The position numbers and the translations under genes are program-made. A stretch of 64,000 bases of DNA. Origin: Croceifilum oryzae. GTDB lineage: Bacteria; Bacillota; Bacilli; Thermoactinomycetales; Thermoactinomycetaceae. The stretch lies in NCBI RefSeq assembly GCF_030814315.1, contig NZ_JAUSUV010000002.1, positions 248,001 to 312,000 of the forward strand, given 5' to 3'. Every line of letters begins with the position of its first letter. The stretch's first letter is position 1. Positions 19,501-30,300 of the stretch are shown piece after piece. A model generated the notes under the pieces. It worked only from the letters and a program-made list of their open reading frames with translations, had not been told where the DNA came from and did no database searches.

Positions 19501-22500
19501 GGTATTACCACTTACTGTAAATGGAAAGATAGATCGAAATCGGCTACCAAAACCAGATCTTTCGGGACAAGTCTATCATTATGTGAAGCCAACCAATGAA
19601 ACAGAGGTACGACTTGCTTCTATCTGGCAAGAAGTATTGGGAATAGGACGAGTCGGGACCCGGGATCACTTCTTTGATCTAGGTGGGCATTCGCTAAAGG
19701 CGATGCGATTAGTCTCCAAGATCCAAAAAGAATTTGAAGTTGACTTTGGACTACAAGAAGTATTTCAAACATCTACATTAAAAGAGATGGCAAAGCGGAT
19801 TCGAGAGGCATCCCAATCGATTTATGCCGAGATTCCAGTTACTCAGTCGAGAGAATACTATCCGGTTTCGTCTGTGCAAAAGAGAATGTATGCGATTCAG
19901 CAGACGGACTTAGATTCGGTTAGCTATAACATGCCGATCACCATGCGGATCAAGGGAGATCTGGACGTAGATCGGTTAGAAGAGGCTATTTGTCAGTTGA
20001 TCAAGCGTCACGAATCATTCCGTACTTCTTTTGCGATGATCGAAGGGGAAGCGCAGCAAATCATTGCGCCAGAAGTTTCTTTCTCTATTGCTCGAATGAA
20101 GTCAACGGAGCAAGAGGCAAAGAGATTAGTGGAAGAATTTGTTCGGCCGTTTCATTTAAACGAGGCCCCGTTACTACGTGCTGCTATGATCCAGATCGAT
20201 TCGGAAGAGTCCTTGCTGTTATTGGACATGCACCATGTTATTTCGGATGGTGTATCCACCGATCTCTTCTTTACAGAACTCATGCAACTATACCGAGGGG
20301 AAGAGGTACCTGCGCTTCGGATTCAGTACAAAGATTATGCAGTGTGGCAACAAGAGATACAGGAATCAGAATGGATGGGTGAACAGGAGAAGTATTGGCT
20401 AAAGACCATGACAGGAGAGATTCCGGTACTTCATCTACCAACCGATTATCCGAGACCGCTTACCCGTAGCTTGGAAGGTTCGCATGTCGTGTTTCAGTTA
20501 AATGCGGAAGCGACGTACAAACTGAAACAACTTTCTCGTGATCACGATACGACCCTATATATGACACTGCTCACTCTATACACAACGTTTCTTCATAAAT
20601 ATAGTGCTCAGGAAGATATCATCGTAGGTTCGCCGATTGCGGGACGACCTCATGCGGACTTAGAGAATATCATGGGGATGTTTGTAAACACACTGGCGCT
20701 GAGAAGTTATCCGAGTAGTGATAAGACATTCTCTCAGCTATTACAAGAAGTAAAAGAACATATGTTAGAAGGGTTGAAGCATCAGGACTATCCATTCGAA
20801 AAACTGGTGGAGAAGCTGAATATATCGAGGGATCTGAGCCGAAATCCTCTGTTTGATACGATGTTTGCGATGCAGAACACAGATATGACCGATTTGATTC
20901 TAGGTGATCTCACGCTTACGCCGTATGAGCAGGAGTATAAAGGATCGAAGTTTGATCTCACTCTGAGCGCAGCAGAAGAAGGAGACGGACTCTGTCTTAA
21001 CCTTGAGTACGATACCCATCTATTTAAGCGTGAAACGATTGAGCGAATGGTGAGTCATTTTCTTCATCTCATAGATCAAGTGTGTCAAGATCCAGAGCGA
21101 GAGATTGCAGAGCTGGCTTTGGTGACCAAGCAAGAAGAAGAGATCCTCGAAAGATGGAATGATACGAGGGCTTCGTATCCAACGAATCAAACGATTGTAG
21201 AGCTGTTTGAAGCACAGGTAGAGAAAACGCCTGAGCAAATCGCGGTGGTGTACAAAGCAGAATCTCTTACGTATAAAGAATTAGATCGACGCTCCAATCA
21301 GCTTGCTCATACGCTTCGTGCGAAGGGAGTAGGTAGAGAAACGATTGTTGGCTTAATGGTAGAGAATTCTATAGAAATGATAGTAGGTGCTTTAGGAATC
21401 TTGAAAGCAGGTGGTGCTTACCTGCCAATTGATCGAGAGTACCCACAAGCGCGGATTGACCACATGATCGAAGATAGTGGGACGAATCTACTATTAATCC
21501 AGAGTCATCTAGTAGAGAACATAACTACGAAAAGAGAAATTGAATCTCTCACCCCTGAATACTGGTATCAAGGATCTAAGGAACCGGTAAGTTGGAAAGG
21601 AAGTCCAAGTGACCTAGCCTATGTCATCTATACTTCTGGATCGACAGGGAAGCCAAAAGGTGTGATGGTCGAACATCGTTCTCTCGTAAATCTATCCTGT
21701 TGGCATGTTCAGGAATTTGAAATCACAGAACAAGACAATAGTACGAAGCTTGCTAGTGTTGGGTTTGATGCTTCGGTATGGGAAACCTTCCCGTATCTTG
21801 TAGCAGGGGCAACCATTCATATTATTCCAGATGAAATGCGTTTGGACTTGTACGGATTAAATCAATATTTTGAGCAAAATCGGATTACGATCAGCTTCTT
21901 GCCTACGCAACTGGGCGAACAGTTTATGGAGCTAGATAACCAGTCTTTACGTATTCTCCATGCAGGAGGTGATAAGCTGACGAAATATATCCCGCGGGAC
22001 TATACATTGGTAAATAACTATGGTCCGACGGAAAATACAGTAGTTGCTACGAGCTTTGTAGTTGACGAGGTAACCGGGAATATTCCGATTGGTAAGCCGA
22101 TTGATAACGTCCGTGTTTATGTCCTTAATTCATGTCAACAACTTCAACCAATTGGAGTGATCGGAGAGCTTTGTATAGGTGGGGAAGGATTGGCTAGAGG
22201 GTATCTAAATAAGCCCGAGCTGACAGCGGAAAAGTTTGTCGATAGTCCGTTTGTACCGGGCGAGAAGCTGTACCGTACAGGGGATCTTGTGAGGATGCTG
22301 GATGATGGAAATATTGCATTTATGGGTCGGATAGATCATCAAGTGAAAATTCGTGGTTATCGAATTGAACTGGATGAAATTACTTCTGTGCTTTTATCTC
22401 ATCCAGCTGTGAAAGAAGCGGTTGTGGCACATCGACTGGATGCTAAGAATCAAGCTTATCTCTGTGCGTATATTGTGAGCGAGCAGGAGTGGCAGACAGA

Positions 22501-24307
22501 AGATCTGAAGTCCCATTTATCACGAAACGTACCTATCTATATGATTCCGGCTGCATTTGTACGAATGGAAGAGATTCCATTAACCGTTAACGGTAAGGTA
22601 GATCTACAGTCACTACCAGAACCAGAACTATCCACCCCATCCCAAAACGTTCTGGAACCTACCAATGATATAGAGGCGAAGCTAGTCTCTGTTTGGCAGG
22701 ATGTATTAGGTGTAGATCCGATCAGCATCAATCAAAGCTTTTATGAGCTAGGTGGCGATTCCATTAAAGCTGTACAGATCGCCGCACGATTGAATTCATA
22801 TTCGTTAAAGCTTGAGGTAAAGCACTTACTTCAACATCCAACGATTCAAGAGTTAGCCAAATACGTAAAAGCGAAGAAAGTGGAGATTTCACAAGGACTA
22901 GTTGAAGGAGAAGTCAACCTTAGCCCAATCCAAGAATGGTTCTTTGAAAGAGACTTTGTGGACCGACATCATTGGAATCAAGCGATGATGATGCGTCATG
23001 AAGGTCGTTTAGATCCAGATATCGTGGAGCAGGTATTCCAAAAAATAGTGGATCATCATGATGCACTTCGGATGAGATATCGATTTGAAGATGGAGTGGT
23101 AACTCAGATCAATCACGGGTTAGGGAGCAGGCACTTCACCTTAGAATCGATTGATTTAAGGATGGGGTCAGAGGATAGCTTACATGATCGAGTGCAGCAA
23201 GAAGCGACACGTCTAAATGGAAGTCTCGACTTAGAAGAGGGTCCACTTGTTCGTTTAGGCATCATTCAGACAAAAGAAGCAGATCATGTCTTAATCGTTA
23301 TTCACCACTTAGTTATAGATGGGGTCTCATGGCGCATCCTCCTTGAAGATTTTGTTCAAGGATACCAGCAAGCTTTATCAGGTCAGGAAGTGAAATTCCA
23401 ACCTAAAACTCATTCTTACCAAGAGTGGACATCTGAGCTGAAGAAGTATGCGGATAGTCATAAAATCCAGAATCATATAGATTACTGGAAAGGAATCGAA
23501 CATACGGCAATTCAGTTATTGCCAAAGGATGCTAGCGGTACGATGAATCGATGGGCAGAGAGTGATACAGTATCCATTCAACTGGATACTGTACAGACCG
23601 AAAATCTATTGAAAAAAGTGCATCAAGCCTACAAAACCGAAATCAATGACCTATTGCTTATTTCTCTGGGACAAGCGATTCAAGAGTGGTCTGGAGAAAC
23701 CCAGATACTCATTCAACTAGAGGGTCATGGCCGAGAAGAGATATTGGAAGGAATCGATATCAATCGCACCGTTGGATGGTTTACTTCGGCTTATCCAGTC
23801 ATTTTGGATATGAAGCATTCGAAAGATCTCTCTCTTCAATTGAAGACAACCAAAGAAATGCTACGAAATATACCTAACAAAGGAATTGATTATGGAATCA
23901 TTCGCTATCTGAGCAAAGAGGATCTCGAATGGAACCTACTTCCGGAGATTAGCTTTAACTATTTGGGGCAGTTTGATCAGGATCGAACATCGGAAGCGTT
24001 TGGCTTTTCTAAGCTGCCAGTAGGGGAGATGTTTAGTTCCCGCTCAGATAAGTTATTTCCGATTGATATAACGGGCTTGATTGAGCATGGAAGGCTTCAT
24101 CTCCAGTTTAGCTACAGCACTCAGCAGTATTCAAAAGAGACGATCTCATCGATTGCTCACTCTTATAAGAATCATTTGCTTGAAGTGATGAAGCATTGTA
24201 TGGAAAAGGAAGAAGTAGAGGTAACGCCAAGTGATTTTACCTCTTCGACTCTATCGATGGACGAGTTGGATGATATCTTTGGAGAATTAAGTGCGGAGTT
24301 GGGATAA
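13520..24307 (+). CDS. Nonribosomal peptide synthetase subunit 1: C-A(Val)-T-C-A(Thr)-T-C-A(Leu-like)-T-E
   Basis: A 3,595-residue three-module synthetase. Approximate domains: C1 8-445 (HHIVLDG about 137), A1 470-960, T1 975-1045 (GGHSL), C2 1060-1490, A2 1510-2005, T2 2020-2090, C3 2105-2540, A3 2560-3035, T3 3045-3115 (GGDSI), epimerase 3120-3560 (HHLVIDG about 3261). Specificity residues read against GrsA give A1 DAFWLGGTFK (Val), A2 DFWNIGMVHK (canonical Thr) and A3 DAWFHGNVVK (Leu code DAWFLGNVVK with His at position 299). The N-terminal C domain, with nothing upstream to feed it, suggests lipo-initiation. The C-terminus (MDELDDIFGEL) looks like a donor docking helix. TTG start after AGGGGGGTAATTAGA. 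Length and plan equal SrfAA. Confidence 0.93.
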   Translation: MSNKDFIKEYPLSEGQKLIFIHYHVNSDQSTYNEPFAWYIHTRVDVENLRRSFIEFMKRHEVFRSIFVLEQEPVQKVYREPIFDFECLDMEDADDVFLRNYFSSEARRPFVLEEGVAFRVRVLRISDEKYILHFVCHHIVLDGWTLSLMLDEVGLFYKHFCEGSELRLNPVMTQYSDFVAWQKDVVLGEQREEATRFWKKKLSDELPILSLPTNPKSPTKLPEQGSEFSFSLHEETTRELRDFCQKHHSTVNTVLFSLYSALLSRLTGQEHIVIGTPRFGRKKKDFRMTAGYFVNMLPIQIQLSKKDSFRDLLHRVREEMDECLQYQDFPFAQMVEECVSTQDNSHHPIFQTVFVLQKAWKQDGAIVLGNATNLFDVHGLPFETIKIVKQNPKFNLSLHVEEEMERICCHFEYNHDVLDVHTVKRFTTYFDQLVRSFLDHPDGLISEVCLVPESEQRQLLEDWNRTQTEYPRESTIHELFEKQVKCVPEDIAVVYKEQQLTYRELDEKANQLAHYLQKRGIGPESLVGLYMERSPEMMIGILGILKAGGAYVPLDLSYPENRLSYMLEDADIGIMITEKEVKLGWISEKVDMICFDRDQEIISQESKLAPISEVTAENVAYVIYTSGSTGNPKGVIVGHRAVVRLVQNTNYLDFSQKHRILQTGSIVFDASTFEIWGSLLNGGELYLIDKDQILTPHELKAAIERYQITTMWLTAPFFCQLVEQDEEIFAGLKHLLVGGDALSPEHINKVKRRYAQLRIYNGYGPTENTTFSTVYEITKEHSENIPIGKPIANSTAYVMSSQMKLQPIGVMGELCVGGDGLARGYLHNPELTAEKFMDHPFVPGEKLYRTGDLVKMLEDGNIVFMGRIDHQVKIRGYRVEPGEIAQQLVTHEAIKEAYVMVHQEDSGKQYLCAYYVTNGEVGVPEIRRYARELLPDYMVPSHFVEMDLLPLTLNGKVDRRALPEPDQAIQSHHYVEPTNETEAKLVSIWREVLGLKQVGTQDHFFDRGGHSLKAMTLVSKIQREFEVEFSLQEVFQAPVVKEMASLIQEATQSVYASIPVAESREYYPVSSEQKRMYMIQQMDLHSVGYNMPNFIRVKGKLDIDRLEHLFRQLIQRHASFRTSFVMIEGEPRQMIASEVPFSITRVEATHQDAKRIVDEFTRPFDLSQAPLFRSTVVTLTSEESLLLLDMHHIISDGVSTSLFFEEMKKLDRGETLPEIPVQYKDYAVWQQELQGSEWMKKQEKYWLSAMDGEIPVLNLPTDYPRPLTRSFEGSNVEFYLHEELTQKLKQLARSQDTTLYMTLLALYTTLLHKYSTQEDIIVGSITAGRPHPDVENVMGMFVNTLAMRSYPAGTKSFDQFLQEVKENVLEAFKYQDYPLEELVDKLNVPRDLSRNPLFDTLFAMQNLDMSEITLDGLTLSPYEYEYHVSKFDLTLDAAEKGDRLWFNFEYDVNLFERETIERMASHLSHLATQVCQDPEKAIAELTLVTSQEQETLQSLNETTVLYPNDQTIVGLFEEQVVKYPDNVAVVYEKKQITYRELNQRANQLARYLQKQGVGSESLVGLCVERSLEMMIGVLGILKAGGAYIPLDPMYPEKRLQYMLEDANIQLVVTQKSLSESKWLPESIQSVCLDRDQVEIEKESTENLMIKVSPNHLAYVIYTSGSTGNPKGVMVEHHNVIRLMKSTEHWYQFDERDTWTLFHSYAFDFSVWEIWGALLYGGKLVVVPYWISRSPKDFYQLLIEEQVTVLNQTPSAFRQLIQVCEQEDEKQSLYLRYVIFGGEALEPTSLLPWFERYGDQKPQLVNMYGITETTVHVTYHPITKEDTQYSSRSNIGKRIPDLEVYVLDAYGQPVPMGVVGELYIGGAGLARGYLNRPELTAERFLPHPFSHDLEARLYRTGDLARYLADGNLDYLGRIDHQVKIRGFRIELGEIESALNTHATVKEAVVIVREDQPGDKQLVAYIVGSGDITVWREYLKAQLPSHMIPAYFVQMEVLPLTVNGKIDRNRLPKPDLSGQVYHYVKPTNETEVRLASIWQEVLGIGRVGTRDHFFDLGGHSLKAMRLVSKIQKEFEVDFGLQEVFQTSTLKEMAKRIREASQSIYAEIPVTQSREYYPVSSVQKRMYAIQQTDLDSVSYNMPITMRIKGDLDVDRLEEAICQLIKRHESFRTSFAMIEGEAQQIIAPEVSFSIARMKSTEQEAKRLVEEFVRPFHLNEAPLLRAAMIQIDSEESLLLLDMHHVISDGVSTDLFFTELMQLYRGEEVPALRIQYKDYAVWQQEIQESEWMGEQEKYWLKTMTGEIPVLHLPTDYPRPLTRSLEGSHVVFQLNAEATYKLKQLSRDHDTTLYMTLLTLYTTFLHKYSAQEDIIVGSPIAGRPHADLENIMGMFVNTLALRSYPSSDKTFSQLLQEVKEHMLEGLKHQDYPFEKLVEKLNISRDLSRNPLFDTMFAMQNTDMTDLILGDLTLTPYEQEYKGSKFDLTLSAAEEGDGLCLNLEYDTHLFKRETIERMVSHFLHLIDQVCQDPEREIAELALVTKQEEEILERWNDTRASYPTNQTIVELFEAQVEKTPEQIAVVYKAESLTYKELDRRSNQLAHTLRAKGVGRETIVGLMVENSIEMIVGALGILKAGGAYLPIDREYPQARIDHMIEDSGTNLLLIQSHLVENITTKREIESLTPEYWYQGSKEPVSWKGSPSDLAYVIYTSGSTGKPKGVMVEHRSLVNLSCWHVQEFEITEQDNSTKLASVGFDASVWETFPYLVAGATIHIIPDEMRLDLYGLNQYFEQNRITISFLPTQLGEQFMELDNQSLRILHAGGDKLTKYIPRDYTLVNNYGPTENTVVATSFVVDEVTGNIPIGKPIDNVRVYVLNSCQQLQPIGVIGELCIGGEGLARGYLNKPELTAEKFVDSPFVPGEKLYRTGDLVRMLDDGNIAFMGRIDHQVKIRGYRIELDEITSVLLSHPAVKEAVVAHRLDAKNQAYLCAYIVSEQEWQTEDLKSHLSRNVPIYMIPAAFVRMEEIPLTVNGKVDLQSLPEPELSTPSQNVLEPTNDIEAKLVSVWQDVLGVDPISINQSFYELGGDSIKAVQIAARLNSYSLKLEVKHLLQHPTIQELAKYVKAKKVEISQGLVEGEVNLSPIQEWFFERDFVDRHHWNQAMMMRHEGRLDPDIVEQVFQKIVDHHDALRMRYRFEDGVVTQINHGLGSRHFTLESIDLRMGSEDSLHDRVQQEATRLNGSLDLEEGPLVRLGIIQTKEADHVLIVIHHLVIDGVSWRILLEDFVQGYQQALSGQEVKFQPKTHSYQEWTSELKKYADSHKIQNHIDYWKGIEHTAIQLLPKDASGTMNRWAESDTVSIQLDTVQTENLLKKVHQAYKTEINDLLLISLGQAIQEWSGETQILIQLEGHGREEILEGIDINRTVGWFTSAYPVILDMKHSKDLSLQLKTTKEMLRNIPNKGIDYGIIRYLSKEDLEWNLLPEISFNYLGQFDQDRTSEAFGFSKLPVGEMFSSRSDKLFPIDITGLIEHGRLHLQFSYSTQQYSKETISSIAHSYKNHLLEVMKHCMEKEEVEVTPSDFTSSTLSMDELDDIFGELSAELG

Positions 24308-24329
24308 AGAATTTGCATCGAGATGGAAA

Positions 24330-24359
24330 CTTCCGATGGAGGAATTCCTTCATCGGGGG
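24330..24359 (+). other. Conserved hairpin at the NRPS1/NRPS2 junction
   Basis: CCGATG(G)AGG pairs with CCT(T)CATCGG around an AATT loop. Two G-T pairs and further pairing can extend the lower stem, and GGGTTTT follows. It lies about 25 bases after the NRPS1 stop and before the NRPS2 ribosome binding site. A matching hairpin lies at the NRPS2/NRPS3 junction. Could be an attenuator or an RNA-processing site. Confidence 0.7.
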
Positions 24360-24392
24360 TTTTATCAATCATCAATCAGAGGTGAGTGGGAA

Positions 24393-27300
24393 ATGTTTCA
24401 TAAAAACAATGTAGAGGATATGTACTACCTATCTCCTATGCAGACGGGTATGTTGTATCACTCCTTACAAGATACACATGCCTATTTGGTCCAAACGAAT
24501 TTCACCCTAAGAGGACATGTAGATCCAACGATCTTCTCAGAAAGTTTCCAGAGGTTAATGGACCATCATGGTATATTACGGACTGTTTTTATCCATAAGA
24601 AAGTAGCTAGACCGATGCAGGTGGTTCTAAAACATCGCGAGGCCTCTATGGAATGGATCGATATTACGCATTTATCAGAAGAGGAAAAAGGGGTATACAC
24701 ACAGCAGGTACGGCAACGGGATAAAGAAAAAGGGTTTCATTTATCAAAAGATCCACTCATGAGGATGACAGTTATTCAAACACATTCTGATGTGTATCAA
24801 CTGATCTGGAGCTATCATCATATTTTGGTAGATGGATGGTGCAAAGATATTTTGATGGGAGACTTTTTCAACATTTATGAATCGTTGTTACATCGCAAGC
24901 CAGTGGAGTTAGAACCTTCTCTTCCTTATAGTCAATATATTAAATGGATTGAGAGTCAAGATTCCGAGGCAGCGCTAGACTTCTGGAGAAAGCGCTTACA
25001 AGATTATGAGCAAAAGGCAGTAGTCCGTGAAACGAATCATCATTTGGTTGATGGAGAGCAAAAGGCGGAGACACTCGAACAACTCTTCACGATTCAAAGT
25101 GATATCAGTCAGCGTTTGTTGTCGATGGCGAAAAAGTATCAAGTGACCCTCAACCATGTCATTCAATCAATCTTAGGTGTTTTGCTACAACGATACAATA
25201 ATGTGCAAGATGTTGTCTTTGGTTCGGTCGTTTCGGGAAGACCACCTGAAATTGATGGGGTAGAGAAGATACTGGGATTGTTTATTAATACGGTTCCGGT
25301 ACGAATTCAGGCGAATCCAGAGCAGAAGTTTTCGGATTTGATTTCTAAAGTTCATAAAATGGATATTGAATCGAAACAGGTTGAGTATATTTCCTTAGCG
25401 GAGATACAGGCTCATTCACCATTGAAACAAAATTTATTTGAAGTGCTTTATATCTTTCAAAACATACCGATTCAAACATCAAGTGAAGATGATCAAAAAA
25501 AGGAAGAGCTTGGTTTTACTCTTCATTCGGAGGATCATCATGATCATGATCAAACCAATTATGATTTTACTTTTGTTGCTGCGAGCGATCAGGAAATTAA
25601 GGTTCTGATTACATATAACGCTAGTTTGTATGATCGAGAAATCATCGAGCGTTTTATGCAACATTTTACGAGTGTTGTGGAACAAGTAACGATCAATCCA
25701 GAAATGTTGACTGCGGATATTGAAATGATTACGGAAGAAGAAAAGACATGGTTGCTTACGGAGGGAACCGGTACCCAAATACCATCTTCGAAGGATCAAA
25801 CGATTATCGATTTATTCGAAGAGCAGGTAAGAAAATGCCCGGATCAGGTTGCGGTTGTGTTTGAAGAAGAAGAGTTGACCTATCAAGAGCTAGATCATCG
25901 TGCTACTCAGTTAGCTCATGTACTTCGGGCTCATGGCGTAGGCCGAGAATCAATTGTCGGGCTTATGGTAGAGAAGTCTTTAGAAATGATAGTGGGAGTC
26001 TTTGGGGTTTTAAAGGCAGGAGGAGCGTATCTTCCGATTGATCCTAGTTATCCTGAAGATCGAATCGACTATATGTTAGTAGATTGTGATGTAAAGCTAC
26101 TGTTGGTTCAGCAAGGAATCAAAGCTCCAGAAACATATCGTGGTGAAGTTTTATTGATTGATGAAGCATCCATTTACGATGGAGAACCGATGACGCTGGA
26201 ACCCATCAATCAAGCTCTTGATTTGGCTTATATCATCTATACTTCCGGCTCAACGGGTAAACCGAAAGGAATCATGATTGAACATCAGTCGGTTATAAAT
26301 CTATCATTAAATGCTGGAACATATGGAATTAAGGCAGGAGAGCGAGTCTTACAGCTAGCTTCTATCAGCTTTGACTCCTCAGTGGGGGATATATTTTACA
26401 CCTTGTTGACAGGGGCAAGCCTCTATATACCAAGTAGAGAGACTATGTTATCAGGTTTGGATCTCATCGACTGGTTGAAGCGAAAAGAGATAACCATTAT
26501 TCACTTTGTCCCGGTGTCCTTTTTAAAGCAACTACCACATGGAGAATTACCTCTCCTTCACACGATTAGTACGGGTGGCGAAGTCCTTACAAGTGATGTA
26601 GTGGACGTATGGGGAGTGAATCGAACGTTCTTAAATGCCTACGGTCCGTCGGAAACGACTGTAGATGCCTCGATCGGTCGATGCAATCCTAGAGAAATGA
26701 AGCCGTCGATTGGAAAGCCCATTGTGAACAAACAGATCTATATTTTAAATGAAGATCGGAAGCTTCAACCAATGGGAGTGTCGGGTGAGATTTATATTGG
26801 TGGCGAAGGAATTGCTCGCGGATATTGGAAGAGGCCGGACCTGACAGCAGAGAGATTTGTGGACAATCCATTTATTCCGGGAACAAAGATGTATCGAACG
26901 GGCGATCGTGCTAGGTGGTTGTCCGATGGCACGATTGAGTTTATGGAACGAATGGACGATCAAGTGAAAATTCGAGGATATCGAATTGAGTTAGGTGAGA
27001 TCACGAACTGTCTATTGACTCATCCTGCTGTGAAAGATGCAGTGGTCATCGCAAGAAATGATGAAGGGGAAGTGTATCTTTGTGCCTATTTGGTGCCACA
27101 GGAAGAGAGTGTCAGTTCTGGTATGCGCGAGTATCTAGGGAAAATGATTCCGGATTACATGGTTCCTGCTTTCTATGTAGAGGTGGATCAACTTCCAACG
27201 ACACCAAATGGAAAGATCAACTATCGTGCCCTTCCTGCACCCGATCTATCTACCTATCTAAATGAGAGTTATGTAGCGCCGACCAATGAAACGGAGAGAA

Positions 27301-30300
27301 AACTGGTTTCCATCTGGCAAGAAGTACTAGGGCTGGAACGAGTCGGGACCCAGGATCACTTCTTTGCTCGAGGTGGGCATTCGCTTAAGGCGATGATGCT
27401 GGTTTCGAAGATACAAAAAACATTCGAAGTAGACTTTGGCTTACAGCAAGTATTTCAATCGTCTACTTTAAAAGAGATGGCAAAGTGGATTCAAGGAGCA
27501 TCGCAATCCGTATATGCCGCGATTCCAGTCGCTCAGTCAAGAGAATATTATCCGGTTTCGTCTGCACAGAAGCGGATGTATGTGATGCAACAAATGGATC
27601 TAAATTCGTCGAGCTATAATATCCCAACTTTCATGAGAGTGAAAGGAAAATTAGATGTAAAGCGATTAGAAGAGGCATTTTGTCGATTGATTGAGCGTCA
27701 TGAATCTTTCCGTACTTCCTTTGTCATGATAGAAGGAAAACTTCATCAGAAGATCGAAACAGAAGTATCTTTCTCGATTACCCAGCTCGAGTCAACGGAA
27801 CAAGAAGCAACGGAATGGGTGGGGAAATTTATTCGCCCGTTTAACTTGAGTCAGGCTCCGTTAGTACGTGTTGCTGTGATCCACTTGGCTCCAGAAGAGT
27901 CCTTGTTATTACTGGATATGCACCATATTATTTCGGATGGTGTATCCACCGATCTACTCTTTACGGAATTGATGCAACTATACCGAGGGAATGAGGTTCC
28001 TGAGCTTCGACTTCAGTACAAGGATTATGCAGTGTGGCAACAAGAGATGCAGGAGTCAGAGTGGATGAAAGAGCAAGAGAAGTATTGGCTTGAGACGATG
28101 GCTGGGGAGACACCAGTCCTTCATTTACCAACGGACTATCCGCGACCGCTTACTCGTAGCTTTGAGGGGTCGTATGTGGAATTCCAATTAGATGAAGAAA
28201 CGACACAAAAGCTGAAACAGATTTCTCTCAACCAAGATACGACTCTGTATATGACATTGTTAACCCTATACACGACACTTCTTCATAAATACAGCGCTCA
28301 AGAAGATATTATCGTGGGTTCACCGATTGCGGGTCGCCCTCATGCGGATTTAGAAAACATCATGGGGATGTTTGTAAGTACACTCGCGATGAGGAATTAT
28401 CCAAGTGGTGAGAAGACGTTCCATCAGCTATTACAGGAAGTGAAGGGAAATACGCTCGAAGCGTTTCAGCATCAAGACTATCCATTAGAAGAACTGGTGG
28501 AGAAGCTAAGTATTTCAAGAGATCTGAGTCGCAATCCTCTATTTGATACGATGTTTGCGATGCAAAACATGGAGATGGCTGACCTTACACTGGATGGTCT
28601 GGTACTTTCACCTTATGAACAGGAAAGTAAAATAGCGAAGTTTGATTTAACTCTAAGTGCAGCCGAAGAAGGCGAACGACTCTTGTTTGCTTTTGAGTAT
28701 GATACTCATCTTTTTAAGGAGGAAACGATCGAGCGCATGGTCGACCATTTTCTTCAGCTGATTGATCAAGTTTGTCAATATCCAGATCGAAAAATCGGGA
28801 GATTGAACCTGTTGACGAAATGGGAAGAAAGACTAGCCACTTTTCATGACACAACGGTTTCTTATCACAAGGATCAAACGATTGTAAAGCTATTTGAGGC
28901 AAAGGTAGAGAAAACACCGGAGCAAATAGCGGTGGTGTACAAAGCGGAATCCCTTACGTATAAAGAATTAGATCGACGATCCAATCAGCTTGCTCATACG
29001 CTTCGTGCCAAGGGAGTGGATAGAGAGACGATTGTTGGGCTAATGGTAGAGAATTCTGTGGAAATGATCGTAGGTGCGTTAGGAATCTTGAAAGCAGGTG
29101 GAGCCTACCTACCGATTGATCAGGGGTATCCACAAGCACGAATCAACTACATGCTTGAAGATAGTGGAACTCAAATCCTCCTTACCCAACGCCATCTAGT
29201 AGAAAACATATCGATAGAAAGAGAGATTGAATGTCTCACTCCTGAACAGTGGGTTCAAGAATCCGATGAAAAGGTAAAGGTGGAAGGAAGTCCTACTGAT
29301 CTAGCCTATGTCATCTATACTTCTGGTTCTACTGGGACTCCGAAAGGTGTGATGGTCGAACATCGTTCTCTCGTAAATCTATCCTGTTGGCATGTGAGAG
29401 AGTTTGGAATTACTAAAGCAGATCGTAGTGCGAAGTTTGCAAGTTTTGGTTTTGATGCTTCTGTGTGGGAGATTTTCCCGTATTTGATCTCGGGAGCAGC
29501 GATCCACATTCTTCCGGAAGAAATACGCTTAGATTTACACGAGCTAAATCAATACTTTGAGCAAAATCAGATTACCATCAGCTTCTTACCAACGCAGTTT
29601 TGTGAGCAGTTTATGGAGTTAAACAACCAATCTCTACGGATTTTGCTTACTGGTGGAGATAAATTGACTCGATATACTCCTCAACGCTACAAAGTCATAA
29701 ACAACTACGGTCCGACTGAAAACACAGTTGTGACAACGAGCTTTGTAGTAAGTGAACAAATGGGGAATATCCCGATTGGAAAACCGATCGACAATGTACG
29801 TACCTATGTGCTCAATTCACATCAACAGCTACAGCCAATGGGCATAGTAGGAGAGCTTTGTGTAGGGGGAGATAGCTTAGCAAGAGGCTATCTGCATAAT
29901 CCCGAACTGACAGCAGAAAAATTTATCGATAATCCGTTTGTACCGGGAGAGAAGCTATACCGGACAGGGGATCTCGTGAAGATGTTGAACGATGGCAATA
30001 TTGTCTTTATGGGCCGAATCGATCATCAAGTGAAAATTCGTGGTTATCGAATTGAGTTGGGTGAGATTACGTCTGAGCTTCTATCCCATCCATCTGTTAA
30101 GGAAGCGGTTGTGACAACTCGATTGGATTCTCATCATCAAGCTTATCTTTGTGCATATATCGTGAGTGAACAAGAGTGGAATGCCGAAGAACTAAAATCC
30201 CATCTATCACAAAACTTACCAAGCTATATGATTCCAGTTGCTTTTGTAAGCATGGAGGAAATTCCATTAACGATCAATGGCAAGGTGGATCAAGCGTCAC

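Noticed and set aside
24291-24392. Upstream extension of NRPS2 (start at 24291)
   Set aside because: The extra 34 residues run through the NRPS1 stop and the junction hairpin; ATG 24393 has AGAGGTG and matches the NRPS3 N-terminus.
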